In this document: piece after piece, positions 23,517 through 31,310 of the stretch | How positions within the stretch are numbered: the first letter of the stretch is position 1 | How the letters are laid out: each line of letters begins with the position of its first letter | Assembly (NCBI GenBank): GCA_013178045.1 | Contig: JABLXP010000018.1 | Location: 1 to 34,773, forward strand | Length of the DNA: 34,773 nucleotides | Source of the DNA: Bacillota bacterium | GTDB taxonomy: Bacteria > Bacillota > Ch66 | Direction: 5' to 3' | Notes under the pieces: generated by a model | What the model was told of the DNA's origin: nothing | Database searches by the model: none | The model's input: only the letters and a program-made list of their open reading frames with translations | Translations under genes and position numbers: made by a program

Positions 23517-24944
23517 CTAATCCTCAATCCCGGCCAGGTATTTGGCAATGGCCTTCTTGCTCTCGATATCATAGGAAGCGCGGATGGCAATTTTCTCCAT
23601 GATCGGCGAGCCGCCACCATGGATACCACTGATTTGCGAAGCTGCTCCGGTGGCTGAGGCGATCATGTTCTCGATCAGCCGATAAGCCCGGTGCACTTTT
23701 TCCGGCGGAATATCGGCCTTGCGCATAATGTATTTGTTCAAAAAATCCTTGGTCTCGGGATTGAAGAAATCCTCTTCCCGCGGCAGAGTGGCGGCCAGAC
23801 CACCGGCAATGTCGGCCAGAGTCTCAAACTCGTGGTAGATATTCACCCCGGCGTGGTAGCGGCCCACATTACAATACAATACATTAGGTACACAGGTCCC
23901 GGACGCCCGCTTTTGTCCAGTAGCACCAGCGGCAACTCCAGCGGCGTAGACCAGCTCCGCGACCGTAATCATTTCGGCGATCTTGTCACCGACGTGGGAC
24001 GCCTTTTCAATCCCGTTATACTCAGCAACCAGGGCGGTCGCCCCCATCAAGATATCAGTCATCGCCGGCTTACAACCAGTATAACTGTGACGGTGGTATG
24101 TGGCAAAGAGAGCGGCCAGCTGGCCGGCCTGTTTGGTCTCACCGCACAGAAAAACACGTTCCCAAGGAACAAAAACATTATCAAAAACAGTTAACGAATG
24201 CGCCCCGCCCGCGTTTTCAATCGGTGCGTGCAGATGTTTGCGTGGTCGCTGGTTGTGGGTAACACTGATCAGGTAAACCCCCTCGGTATCAGCGGGAATG
24301 GCAAAGGCTACGGCATAGTCAGCGTCTTCCTTGGTCATCGCCCGGGTAGGGATGGCAATGATTTCATCAGTATATGGGGCAATGGTGTTGTGGGCTTTGG
24401 CCCCCCTCACCACAATCCCATCGGCTCTTTTCTCCACCACTCGGAGATAGAGATCGGGATCCTTTTGCTGATGCGGCCGCAAGCTGCGGTCACCTTTCAC
24501 GTCGGTCTGGGCGCAGTTAGCCACTAGATCATTCTCCTGGAAATACCGTAAAAACTTGAGGAAACGTTCGTGGTAATTGGTGCCATGTTCTAGATCGGTC
24601 TCCTTGGTGATCACCGAGAGAGCGTTCATCGCATCGATCCCCATGCAACGCTGGATACAGCGGCCGGCTTTATGGCAAAGCAGGCGCGTGACTTTTTGTT
24701 TTGCCAATAGATCATCATTATTTTGGTGGATGTGCGTAAACCGGTTGATTTTCTCACCGGTAAGATGCGAGGTTGCGGTCAACAGGTCCGCATATTCAGG
24801 ATCGTTAACCAGTTCATAGGTTAACCCAATGGTTCTGATCCCGGGCATAAATTGCGGGTCATCCCGAGGAACCAGTTTTCCACCCATGTATACATTGGGA
24901 CGCATACGGCGCAGTTTTTCCAGATACTGTTCAAACGTTCTCAT
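23517..24944 (-). CDS. abfD: 4-hydroxybutyryl-CoA dehydratase / vinylacetyl-CoA delta-isomerase
   Basis: A 475-residue enzyme of the AbfD family. It converts 4-hydroxybutyryl-CoA to crotonyl-CoA by a radical mechanism using FAD and a [4Fe-4S] cluster, and isomerises vinylacetyl-CoA. The cluster ligands of the Clostridium aminobutyricum enzyme are all conserved: two cysteines in RCIQRCMGIDAM (C96, C100) and the His/Cys pair in YHRHSYTGC (H284, C291). The flavin-side blocks GAKAHNT, NDLVANCAQTDVKGDRS and FDNVFVPWERVFLCGE also match. Length is normal (~485). The start has AAGGAGG seven bases upstream. Expected partners (4-hydroxybutyrate CoA-transferase, 3-hydroxyacyl-CoA dehydrogenase, crotonase) are encoded or remnant nearby. 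A related substrate such as 4-hydroxyvaleryl-CoA is possible. Confidence 0.94.
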   Translation of the reverse strand: MRTFEQYLEKLRRMRPNVYMGGKLVPRDDPQFMPGIRTIGLTYELVNDPEYADLLTATSHLTGEKINRFTHIHQNNDDLLAKQKVTRLLCHKAGRCIQRCMGIDAMNALSVITKETDLEHGTNYHERFLKFLRYFQENDLVANCAQTDVKGDRSLRPHQQKDPDLYLRVVEKRADGIVVRGAKAHNTIAPYTDEIIAIPTRAMTKEDADYAVAFAIPADTEGVYLISVTHNQRPRKHLHAPIENAGGAHSLTVFDNVFVPWERVFLCGETKQAGQLAALFATYHRHSYTGCKPAMTDILMGATALVAEYNGIEKASHVGDKIAEMITVAELVYAAGVAAGATGQKRASGTCVPNVLYCNVGRYHAGVNIYHEFETLADIAGGLAATLPREEDFFNPETKDFLNKYIMRKADIPPEKVHRAYRLIENMIASATGAASQISGIHGGGSPIMEKIAIRASYDIESKKAIAKYLAGIED

Positions 24945-24991
24945 CTTAGAGCCTCCTTAATATGATGGTTTAGCTAATAATATCACCCCGA

Positions 24992-25768
24992 TTAAACAAT
25001 CGTCTCCCCACCATCGACAAAAAGGGTGTGGCCGGTGACATACCGGGACGCCTCTGACGCGAGGAACACTACTACCCCTTTCAGTTCGTCATCTCCGCCG
25101 AAACGCCGCATCGGAATACCCTGTAGCAGCCTCTCCCCCACGTGCTCCAGGGTCCAGGCTGACATGTCCGTAGGAAACCATCCTGGAGCGATGGCATTGA
25201 CGTTAATGTTATACCGGGCCCACTTAGCAGCCAGATCCTTGGTCAGGGCAACAACAGCCGCTTTGCTGGCTGGGTAGGCGACCGCATCCATCTTTTCCGG
25301 TTCAGCCCCCATAACAGCTGCCGCAGAAGCAATGTTAATGATTTTCCCTCTTTTTTGTTCGAGCATCACCCGACCGACCTGTTGACAGCATAAGAAGGTA
25401 CCGGTTATATTGGTATCGATCACCTTCTGCCAGCCTTTTAGCGGATACTCAAGTACCGGTGCCCCCCAGGTGGTCCCAGCGTTGTTTACCAATATATCAA
25501 TCCGCCCAAACTCCTTCATCGTCACGGCCACCAGATTCTGCACTTCTTCAAGCTTGCTGACATTGCAACCAACCGCCAGGGTCCTCACCCCGGTTTCCTG
25601 GCGAATCTTTTCAGCCGCAGCTACGCACCGGTCCACCTTTCTGGCGGTTAAGACAATATTAACCCCCGCCTCAGCCAAGCCGGTTGCCATCTGATAACCC
25701 AAACCAACGGATCCACCAGTGATGATCGCGACCTGTCCTCTCAGGTCGAAAAGTTGATGAATATTCAT
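24992..25768 (-). CDS. Short-chain dehydrogenase/reductase (SDR)
   Basis: A ~258-residue classical SDR. The NAD(P) motif TGGSVGLG is near residue 20, NNAG at ~93 and the catalytic YPASK at ~163, with a serine before it. The end VTGHTLFVDGGETIV is typical. Sequence character resembles gluconate 5-dehydrogenase and ketoacyl reductases. ATG 25768 is chosen because AAAGGAGG is 11 bases upstream; the ATG at 25777 is too close. It stands between the MaoC gene and abfD in the operon, so it probably oxidises or reduces a hydroxy/oxo group on the pathway acyl chain (for instance succinic semialdehyde-like or 3-hydroxyacyl-CoA). The substrate is not determinable. Confidence 0.88.
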   Translation of the reverse strand: MNIHQLFDLRGQVAIITGGSVGLGYQMATGLAEAGVNIVLTARKVDRCVAAAEKIRQETGVRTLAVGCNVSKLEEVQNLVAVTMKEFGRIDILVNNAGTTWGAPVLEYPLKGWQKVIDTNITGTFLCCQQVGRVMLEQKRGKIINIASAAAVMGAEPEKMDAVAYPASKAAVVALTKDLAAKWARYNINVNAIAPGWFPTDMSAWTLEHVGERLLQGIPMRRFGGDDELKGVVVFLASEASRYVTGHTLFVDGGETIV

Positions 25769-25844
25769 AATACACATATCCTCCTTTGCTAATTGTTGTT
25801 AGTTAATCTGATTAAAAAGTTAATTGAAATTGAGATTGTCTCAC

Positions 25845-26261
25845 TTAGATTAAATCCGATGAGAGTAAGACACTCCCCGTAGCCGTAAGCACCTTTTGTC
25901 CATTATCAATGGTCGCCCAGGTCTCTATGGCAAAATGGTATCCCTCCTGGTCTAAACTCACACCAGTTACCTGACCGTCAGTGTGTAGGGTTGACCCAAC
26001 CGGAACCGGGGCAACAAAGGAAACATCCAACTGACCGCTCCGGGCCCAGGATAAGCCAAAAGCGCCCATTAACATCTCCGTGACCACCGCCATTAAGAGC
26101 ATGCCATGGGCAATTCTGGTACCAAAGCGAGTAGTACGGGCAAATTCTTCGTCCAGGTGAAGACGGTTGTGGTCGCCAGACACTTCGGCATAAAGCTTCA
26201 CCAATTCAGGTGTAATCACCAACTCGATCGGGGTAATCGTCATTCCTTTTTCCCATTCCAC
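25845..26261 (-). CDS. MaoC-like (R)-specific enoyl-CoA hydratase/dehydratase
   Basis: A ~138-residue hot-dog-fold protein with the hydratase-2 motif YAEVSGDHNRLHLDEEFART followed by GTRIAHGMLLMA, which supplies the Asp/His dyad. It hydrates or dehydrates (R)-3-hydroxyacyl-CoA type substrates. GTG 26261 is the best start: AGGGGGG lies seven bases upstream. The open frame to 26360 overlaps the previous gene and has no such site. Just upstream is a FAS1-like dehydratase gene; the pairing recalls two-subunit hydratases (HadAB, HTD2-like) in which only the MaoC subunit carries the full catalytic motif. Confidence 0.88.
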   Translation of the reverse strand: MEWEKGMTITPIELVITPELVKLYAEVSGDHNRLHLDEEFARTTRFGTRIAHGMLLMAVVTEMLMGAFGLSWARSGQLDVSFVAPVPVGSTLHTDGQVTGVSLDQEGYHFAIETWATIDNGQKVLTATGSVLLSSDLI

Positions 26262-26286
26262 GAAGCAGCCCCCCTGATTTTTCAAG

Positions 26287-26697
26287 TTAACCACCAAGAA
26301 TACTCGTGGTTCGACTCCGGTACACCACCGGCCCGTTTTCCAGGAAACCTTCAAGGTCAAAGGTTACCCAGGGTCTCCCATTCTTCACCCATTTTTCCTC
26401 AACTCTTCCGCGCACCTTATACACCGTCCCCACGGGCGCCAAACCTAGAAACGATGAGCGTTGGCGAACGTGGATGGAACCAGGGGGACGTTTGGGTTGG
26501 TCCGCCAGGAGACGGTGACAGAGCATCGCCAGCATAAATGGGGGTACAGGGTCCCCCTCTTTAACTGGTCTGGTATCGCCAAACAGCAAGCGATACTGCT
26601 TAACCCGTTCCGCATCGAGGAGAAAGGAAGCCACTCCAAGTTCCTGACCAATCTCTAATTGGGCATACCTGAGATCAATTTCCGGGACCTCAGTCAT
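26287..26697 (-). CDS. FAS1-like dehydratase-domain (MaoC N-terminal) protein
   Basis: A ~136-residue hot-dog-type protein. The beginning YAQLEIGQELGVASFLLDAE and the middle block RQRSSFLGLAPVGTVYKVRG are typical of the FAS1-like dehydratase / MaoC_dehydrat_N family, which lacks the hydratase-2 Asp/His motif and pairs with a catalytic MaoC partner. That partner is encoded immediately downstream. ATG 26697 follows GGGGGTGAAGTCG; the GTG at 26706 lies within that site. Together the two genes probably make a heteromeric hydratase acting on a pathway acyl-CoA. Confidence 0.82.
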   Translation of the reverse strand: MTEVPEIDLRYAQLEIGQELGVASFLLDAERVKQYRLLFGDTRPVKEGDPVPPFMLAMLCHRLLADQPKRPPGSIHVRQRSSFLGLAPVGTVYKVRGRVEEKWVKNGRPWVTFDLEGFLENGPVVYRSRTTSILGG

Positions 26698-26715
26698 CGA
26701 CTTCACCCCCTGAAT

Positions 26716-27516
26716 CTAACATCCTTTAAATACCGGTTTCCGCTTTTCAAGAAACGCCCGCATCCCCTCCTTTTGATCCTGGGTTCCGAAGACCATGGCC
26801 CAGGCATCCGACTCTAACCTCAGCCCAGTCTCAATATCACAGCTCCAAGCCGCGTTCAGGGCCATCTTAGCCAACCGTAAAGCGAGCGGCGGCTTCTTGA
26901 CCAGTTTCTTGGCCCAAGCTTTGGCCGTATCCATCAATTCCGCCAGCGGCACCACCCGGTTGATGATCCCTAAGGCCAGCGCCGTGTGGGCATCAATCGG
27001 TTCGCCAAAGAAGACCATCTCCTTGGCCCGGCATAACGACACATTCTGCGGCAGTCTTTGCGTCCCACCCCCACCGGGGAAAATTCCTACATTAATTTCT
27101 GGCAAAGCAAATTTAGCGTTATCGGCCGCAATTCGCAGGTCGCACAGCAACACGTTTTCCATCCCCCCACCGAAGGCATATCCCGCTACCGCAGCAATTG
27201 TTGGTTTCGGCAGTTCCGCTAGCAACCGGTGATGGGCCAAAACCAGATCCGCAAATTGACGGGCTTCGATCACCCCGTACTGAGAAAACGACACCAAATC
27301 CCCGCCCGCACAAAACACCTTCTCGCCGCCAGTCAGAATCACCACCCTGACCTCGGAGTCCTGGGCTACGCCCCTTAAAATCTCCAGGCGCTCATTAAGC
27401 ATTTCTTCATTCACGGCATTTAAAGCCTTAGGCCGGTTAAACTGGACAATCGCGATATTATCCTCCACCGTAACCAGCATGTTCTTATACTGCTTATACC
27501 GGTAAGAGTGAAACAT
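26716..27516 (-). CDS. Enoyl-CoA hydratase/isomerase (crotonase family)
   Basis: A 266-residue crotonase with both catalytic glutamates in place: GYAFGGGMENVLLCDL and FALPEINVGIFPGGGGTQRL correspond to Glu144 and Glu164 of rat crotonase. The oxyanion-hole blocks are FCAGGDL and GGGME. The natural reaction would be hydration of crotonyl-CoA to (S)-3-hydroxybutyryl-CoA, the step after the AbfD-like dehydratase and before 3-hydroxyacyl-CoA dehydrogenase. The start has AAAGGAGG nine bases upstream. It is the first gene of the ~8-kb operon and has a sigma-54 promoter candidate and paired enhancer sites in front. Confidence 0.93.
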   Translation of the reverse strand: MFHSYRYKQYKNMLVTVEDNIAIVQFNRPKALNAVNEEMLNERLEILRGVAQDSEVRVVILTGGEKVFCAGGDLVSFSQYGVIEARQFADLVLAHHRLLAELPKPTIAAVAGYAFGGGMENVLLCDLRIAADNAKFALPEINVGIFPGGGGTQRLPQNVSLCRAKEMVFFGEPIDAHTALALGIINRVVPLAELMDTAKAWAKKLVKKPPLALRLAKMALNAAWSCDIETGLRLESDAWAMVFGTQDQKEGMRAFLEKRKPVFKGC

Positions 27517-27593
27517 TGGAGCTTCCTCCTTTGCAAAGTGTTGAGGAATGCCAAGAAACTGTCTTGCTTAATCCATCATCACTAACACGTAAA

Positions 27594-27609
27594 AGTAAAG
27601 AACGTGCCG
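27594..27609 (-). promoter_or_regulatory. Sigma-54 (-24/-12) promoter candidate of the crotonase-abfD operon
   Basis: Minus strand CGGCAC-GTTCT-TTACT matches the consensus TGGCAC-N5-TTGCW except at the first base and in the -12 GC, which reads AC. It lies ~75 bases downstream of the first of two enhancer-like dyads, which strengthens the call despite the -12 mismatch. Confidence 0.5.
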
Positions 27610-27683
27610 GTAAATTTGAGTACAGGATGATTGCTGATAACACACGTACCGACCTTCAAAGCATTTAAGGCAAATGTCTGAAT

Positions 27684-27700
27684 TGTCCGATATTCGAACA
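27684..27700. promoter_or_regulatory. Enhancer-like 17-bp dyad C
   Basis: TGTCCGATATTCGAACA, an imperfect dyad; its reverse complement aligns with the two sites near 28.74 kb (shared TGTYC....ATCGGACA pattern). One of a pair, 35 bp centre-to-centre from the next. Confidence 0.6.
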
Positions 27701-27718
27701 AAAAATTTATTACAACAC

Positions 27719-27735
27719 TGTCCGATTATAGAACA
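27719..27735. promoter_or_regulatory. Enhancer-like 17-bp dyad D
   Basis: TGTCCGATTATAGAACA; its reverse complement ends ATAATCGGACA, shared with the other three sites. Probable binding site of a sigma-54 activator. Confidence 0.6.
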
Positions 27736-27742
27736 AACCCGG

Positions 27743-27780
27743 AAAATCAAGGGGCGGTGCTAAAACCGCCCCTTGATTTT
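27743..27780 (-). terminator. Strong terminator after the truncated 3-hydroxyacyl-CoA dehydrogenase
   Basis: Perfect 16-bp inverted repeat (AAAATCAAGGGGCGGT and its complement) with a 6-base loop; the stop codon of the upstream gene overlaps its edge. It isolates that gene from the downstream operon. Confidence 0.88.
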
Positions 27781-28564
27781 AATAGGTATAAAATCCCTTA
27801 CCCGTCTTTCGCCCATACTCGCCTGCTTTGAACTTCTCCTCCAGCAATTTTGGCGGTTTATCATCCGGATGGCCGGTTTCCTGGTAACGCTCCACCCGAC
27901 GGTAATAAGCCAAATCAAGCCCCGTTAGATCAAGAAGTCTGAAAGGCCCCATCGGGTGGTTTAAGCCACCTTCCACAGCTATGTCAATATCCTGAGGAGA
28001 AGCGAAACCTTCCTCGGCCAGATAAAAGGCTTCCCGGGTAATCGCCGCTAAGATGCGGTTGACAACAAAACCATAGATCTCTTTATTTAGCACGACCGGT
28101 GACTTGTCAATTGCCCGGCAAAGATCAATGGTTATTTGCGCAGTTTCCTCTGAAGTGTGCGGCCCTTTCACCACCTCAACTACTTTCATCACCAGAGCTG
28201 GATTAAAAAAGTGCATATTACATACCTTTTCCGGCCGGTTGGTCGCATCGGCGAACCGCGAACTGACAATATAAGAACTATTACTAGCCAGGATTGCATG
28301 GGGTGGACACAGTTTCTCCAATTCAGCAAAAAGATTACGCTTCACCTTAATCTTCTCAACCACCGCCTCGATCACGAAATCAGCATTCCTGGCCGCTTCA
28401 CTTAACTGGCTGGTAAAGTGAAGACGTTCTTTGGCCCCGGCGGCTTGTTCTGCGGTCAGCTTGCCCTTGGCGACCCGCTCCGGTAAGATTTCTTTAAACA
28501 CTTTACCTCGGGGACTCTTATTGCTCCGCGATTCACCTCCTTCGAAAATCTCCTTAACTCCCAA
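27779..28564 (-). pseudogene. 3-hydroxyacyl-CoA dehydrogenase, 5'-deleted (NAD-binding start lost)
   Basis: From about residue 22 onward the frame matches a 3-hydroxybutyryl-CoA dehydrogenase of the 282-residue Hbd type: NADFVIEAVVEK, SNSSYIVSSRF, MHFFNPALVMKVVEVVKGP (catalytic His/Glu), GFVVNRILAAI, NHPMGPFRLLDLTGLD and a GRKTGKGFYTY end. The first ~35 residues, holding the GxGxxG NAD motif, are missing and replaced by a Ser/Arg/Gly-rich stretch. A perfect SD (GAAGGAGGTGA, 28543-28533) lies inside that stretch with no start codon at proper distance, and a TAG precedes it in frame, so a deletion probably removed the original ATG and the first codons. Without the Rossmann loop it should not be active. 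Confidence 0.78.
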
Positions 28565-28654
28565 TAAAACCGCCTACTCCCGTAAGACAACGCTTACCTA
28601 CCGGTTTTAAAAGTCGGGCTCAATTAATTATTAATTTTTCAATTAAAAAATTAC

Positions 28655-28669
28655 GCAAATAACATGCCA
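28655..28669 (-). promoter_or_regulatory. Sigma-54 (-24/-12) promoter of the truncated dehydrogenase gene
   Basis: Minus strand TGGCAT-GTTAT-TTGC (GG and GC ten bases apart) fits the -24/-12 consensus with one change. It is ~65 bases downstream of the paired dyads and ~90 bases upstream of the gene. Confidence 0.75.
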
Positions 28670-28733
28670 AATTATTAAACATAAATTGATCCCTCGAGAT
28701 CTATCTCTGACTCTCTGTTGAAAGAATTAAACA

Positions 28734-28750
28734 TGTCCCAAAATCGGACA
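28734..28750. promoter_or_regulatory. Enhancer-like 17-bp dyad A
   Basis: TGTCCCAAAATCGGACA, with TGTCC/GGACA arms. Same pattern as three other sites in the island. Confidence 0.7.
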
Positions 28751-28767
28751 GTTAAGGTTAAAATAAA

Positions 28768-28784
28768 TATCCGATTATGGGACA
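28768..28784. promoter_or_regulatory. Enhancer-like 17-bp dyad B
   Basis: TATCCGATTATGGGACA; its reverse complement (TGTCCCATAATCGGATA) differs from dyad A at two positions. Centre-to-centre distance to A is 34 bp. Confidence 0.7.
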
Positions 28785-28801
28785 GTTCCGCGCTGTCGCA
28801 G

Positions 28802-28828
28802 CAAAAAAACAAGAGCCTTTAGCTCTTG
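28802..28828 (-). terminator. Terminator closing the CoA-transferase remnant
   Basis: Minus strand CAAGAGC-TAAAG-GCTCTTG followed by TTTTTTT. The remnant's TAA lies in the loop. Confidence 0.85.
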
Positions 28829-29033
28829 GTTTTCCAGAATGTGCAATACGCGTTAATTATCACGGAACTATGCCCATTAATTTCCATATTGGAGCACACG
28901 CCAGCAGGCCCAAGGTGGGTGACGACTCCCTGTAAAACTATACCCGTAACGACCCAGTCCCCTGACTTCACGACCTTGACTGCTTCCTCCACAGTTACCA
29001 GTTACTACGATAAAGCTCCATTAAATCACCCAT
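28819..29033 (-). pseudogene. 4-hydroxybutyrate CoA-transferase-like N-terminal remnant, frameshifted
   Basis: An ATG at 29033 reads MGDLMELYRSN and then stops. One base away the next frame continues LVTVEEAVKVVKSGDWV, so together they give the well-known start of acetyl-CoA hydrolase/4-hydroxybutyrate CoA-transferases (YRSKLVTAEEAVKVVKSGDWV type). A one-base deletion at about 29001 explains the shift. After SGDWV the match ends and a ~40-residue tail of unknown origin (containing HLGPAGVCSNMEINGHSS) runs to a stop within a terminator. The ~400-residue enzyme body is lost. Its position, between the AcoR-like regulator and the abfD region, fits a former CoA-activating step for 4-hydroxybutyrate. 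Confidence 0.62.
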
Positions 29034-29139
29034 GATATACTCTCTTTTCTTTTAATTCAATAACATAAAAGTATTAAAGAAGCAGACCCGCTCACCCTCT
29101 CTTCACAGCTTCCGGAATGGATGTTCCATCTTTATTTTC

Positions 29140-31125
29140 TTACTCAATACAATATTCCTTAAGTTTACGATACAAACTACTCCGGGCGATCCCCAGTTCT
29201 TTCGCTACTCGCGTTTTACTACGAAATTGCTGCAAATAATGCCGAATCAACTCTTCCTCTACATTTTTAATGGATTGTCGCTGGGTTGAAATAACATTAA
29301 ATACAGGCTTTCTATTCCTGACTGCATTATTACCCCCGCAACCATAAATTTCCTGCGGTATGTCGTTCAATGTAATAGTTGCACCCTGAGTAACCTGGAG
29401 CGCCCGTTCGATCACATTTTGCAGTTCTCTAATATTGCCAGGCCAATGGTAACAGTAAAACGCCTCCATTACTTCTGGGCTGATTTTTTCGACCCGCTTA
29501 CCCAGACGTTTATTTATTTGCTGTAAAAAATGGGTGCATAATAATTCGAGATCGTCCTTCCTTTCCCGGAGGCTGGGAATTTCGATGGTAATGACGTTTA
29601 ACCGATAAAAAAGATCAGGACGAAAATTACCTTTCTCCATTTCGAGACGTAGATTCTTGTTCGTGGCCGCAATAACCCGTACGTCAACCGAAACAGGTGT
29701 TTTCCCGCCTAGACGGACAACTTTTCTCTCCTCTAACACTCGCAATAAAATTGCTTGCAGATCTAAGGGCATTTCTCCAATCTCATCTAAAAAAATGGTC
29801 CCGTGGTTAGCCAACTCAAACTTGCCTGGGTTGCCGCCCTTCCGCGCCCCGGTAAATGCACCTTCTTCGTAACCAAACAATTCACTGGCGATTAATTCAC
29901 GAGGAAATGCAGCACAGTTAATCGCCACAAACGGCTGCTTGCTGCGCGGACCGGCCTGGTGAATGGCTTGCGCAAATAGTTCTTTTCCCGTTCCGCTCTC
30001 ACCAAGCAATAAAACGTTGCTTGCCGACATCGCTGCTGCTTTAGCCAATCGTATGGCTGGCACTAATCTACTAGACTGCCCGATAATTGCCGCAAAACCT
30101 TGACTAGCATAATCCGGGGTTGTGTATTGGCATTCTTTAATCTCAGAGTCTTTCCGTAAAATTACGACTACTCCGCTCCGCAGACCGCTGGAAGAAACGA
30201 TCTGACGACAACTGATATTAAACTTGATCTTCTCCCCGGCCACGTTAATCGTTACCGATTCATCGGCTATTTCTCCATCTCGCTGTAACAAATCATAAAA
30301 GTAGGTGTTCTGGCGTTTCTTATTTCCTAATAAGGTCCTCAAATTAAGGCCAATGGATTTACTTTGATCTAATCGAAGTAGTTGACCGGCGGTACGATTC
30401 AAGTAGGTGATGTAACCAAATTTATCAACCACCAGGACCCCCTCTGACACAAGCTCTGGGATTACGTTCTTGTAAACCTTTTCAGATTCGCTATTTTCGT
30501 AAGCCCGCTGCAAAGCGATTTGGTTTTCGATGGCATTAACAGCCGCTACCACCAAACCTAGCGTGTGCTTAGATACCCGGTCAAAAGGTCCAGTCAAATC
30601 TAGCACACCCAATAGCGTTCCGTCCGGTTGACAGATTGGGGCAGCGGAACAGGTTGTGGTATAGGCACACAAGCAATAATGCTCATAACCATGGACCTGG
30701 ACCGGCCGCTTTTCCACTAGAGCCATGCCAATGGCATTGGTCCCCATAACATTTTCCGACCAGTTGGCTCCCGGAACAAAATTGCCAGCCTCGGCAAATT
30801 GGAGCGCCTCTTCATCACCAATCAGCTCAAGTATGTAACCTTCATTGTCGGTAAGGGCGACCACGAACCCAGAACCCGCCACAAATTCAAACAGTCTCCT
30901 CATGGTGATTAAACTACAGGTAATTAGCTCTTCGTTTTTTCTTTTTCTTTCCATCAATTCATCATGAGTTAAAATAACCGGCGCTTTCTTCAGGTACGGA
31001 CTCACTCGGTAATGTTCGCTTCTCTCCCACGATGCTTTAATCGTCTTACTTACACCGATAACCTCAAAGTCATCCTTGTTTCTTCTTAGGCGTTCCCACA
31101 TACTTCTTACTCGATCAACTGACAT
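29140..31125 (-). CDS. AcoR-like sigma-54-dependent activator (GAF-PAS-AAA+-HTH)
   Basis: A ~661-residue enhancer-binding protein. Residues ~1-60 resemble the AcoR start (VSKTIKASWERSEHY), ~65-215 form a GAF-type sensor with GANWSENVMGTNAIG, and ~225-320 a PAS domain (LVSEGVLVVDKFGYITYLNR). The central AAA+ domain has Walker A GESGTGKE, the sigma-54-contacting GAFTGA loop, Walker B IFLDEIGEMPL and the arginine-finger region. A Fis-type HTH (RVAKELGIARSSLYRKLKEY) ends the protein. ATG 31125 is chosen as the family-like start after AAGGGGGG; ATG 31134 and TTG 31173 are alternatives. It probably activates the adjacent acyl-CoA operons. A perfect -24/-12 promoter lies upstream of it. Confidence 0.92.
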   Translation of the reverse strand: MSVDRVRSMWERLRRNKDDFEVIGVSKTIKASWERSEHYRVSPYLKKAPVILTHDELMERKRKNEELITCSLITMRRLFEFVAGSGFVVALTDNEGYILELIGDEEALQFAEAGNFVPGANWSENVMGTNAIGMALVEKRPVQVHGYEHYCLCAYTTTCSAAPICQPDGTLLGVLDLTGPFDRVSKHTLGLVVAAVNAIENQIALQRAYENSESEKVYKNVIPELVSEGVLVVDKFGYITYLNRTAGQLLRLDQSKSIGLNLRTLLGNKKRQNTYFYDLLQRDGEIADESVTINVAGEKIKFNISCRQIVSSSGLRSGVVVILRKDSEIKECQYTTPDYASQGFAAIIGQSSRLVPAIRLAKAAAMSASNVLLLGESGTGKELFAQAIHQAGPRSKQPFVAINCAAFPRELIASELFGYEEGAFTGARKGGNPGKFELANHGTIFLDEIGEMPLDLQAILLRVLEERKVVRLGGKTPVSVDVRVIAATNKNLRLEMEKGNFRPDLFYRLNVITIEIPSLRERKDDLELLCTHFLQQINKRLGKRVEKISPEVMEAFYCYHWPGNIRELQNVIERALQVTQGATITLNDIPQEIYGCGGNNAVRNRKPVFNVISTQRQSIKNVEEELIRHYLQQFRSKTRVAKELGIARSSLYRKLKEYCIE

Positions 31126-31217
31126 TGGAACCATTACCCCCCTTACCAGTACGGCATTAATTTTGTGCACCAACTGCCAAGCGGAGATTATTACTTTGCT
31201 AGATTTAATTAATTCAA

Positions 31218-31233
31218 TGCAAACCCCGTGCCA
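31218..31233 (-). promoter_or_regulatory. Sigma-54 (-24/-12) promoter of the AcoR-like gene
   Basis: Minus strand TGGCAC-GGGGT-TTGCA is a full match to the TGGCAC-N5-TTGCW consensus. The predicted transcription start (~31207) gives a leader of 35-80 bases, depending on the start codon used. Confidence 0.85.
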
Positions 31234-31310
31234 GTTTACAAGTCCCCTGTTTTTGACGCGTTATTTTGATTATTCTGTCAATATAAAGGATTCTCTGGGT
31301 TCTTTGTAAT

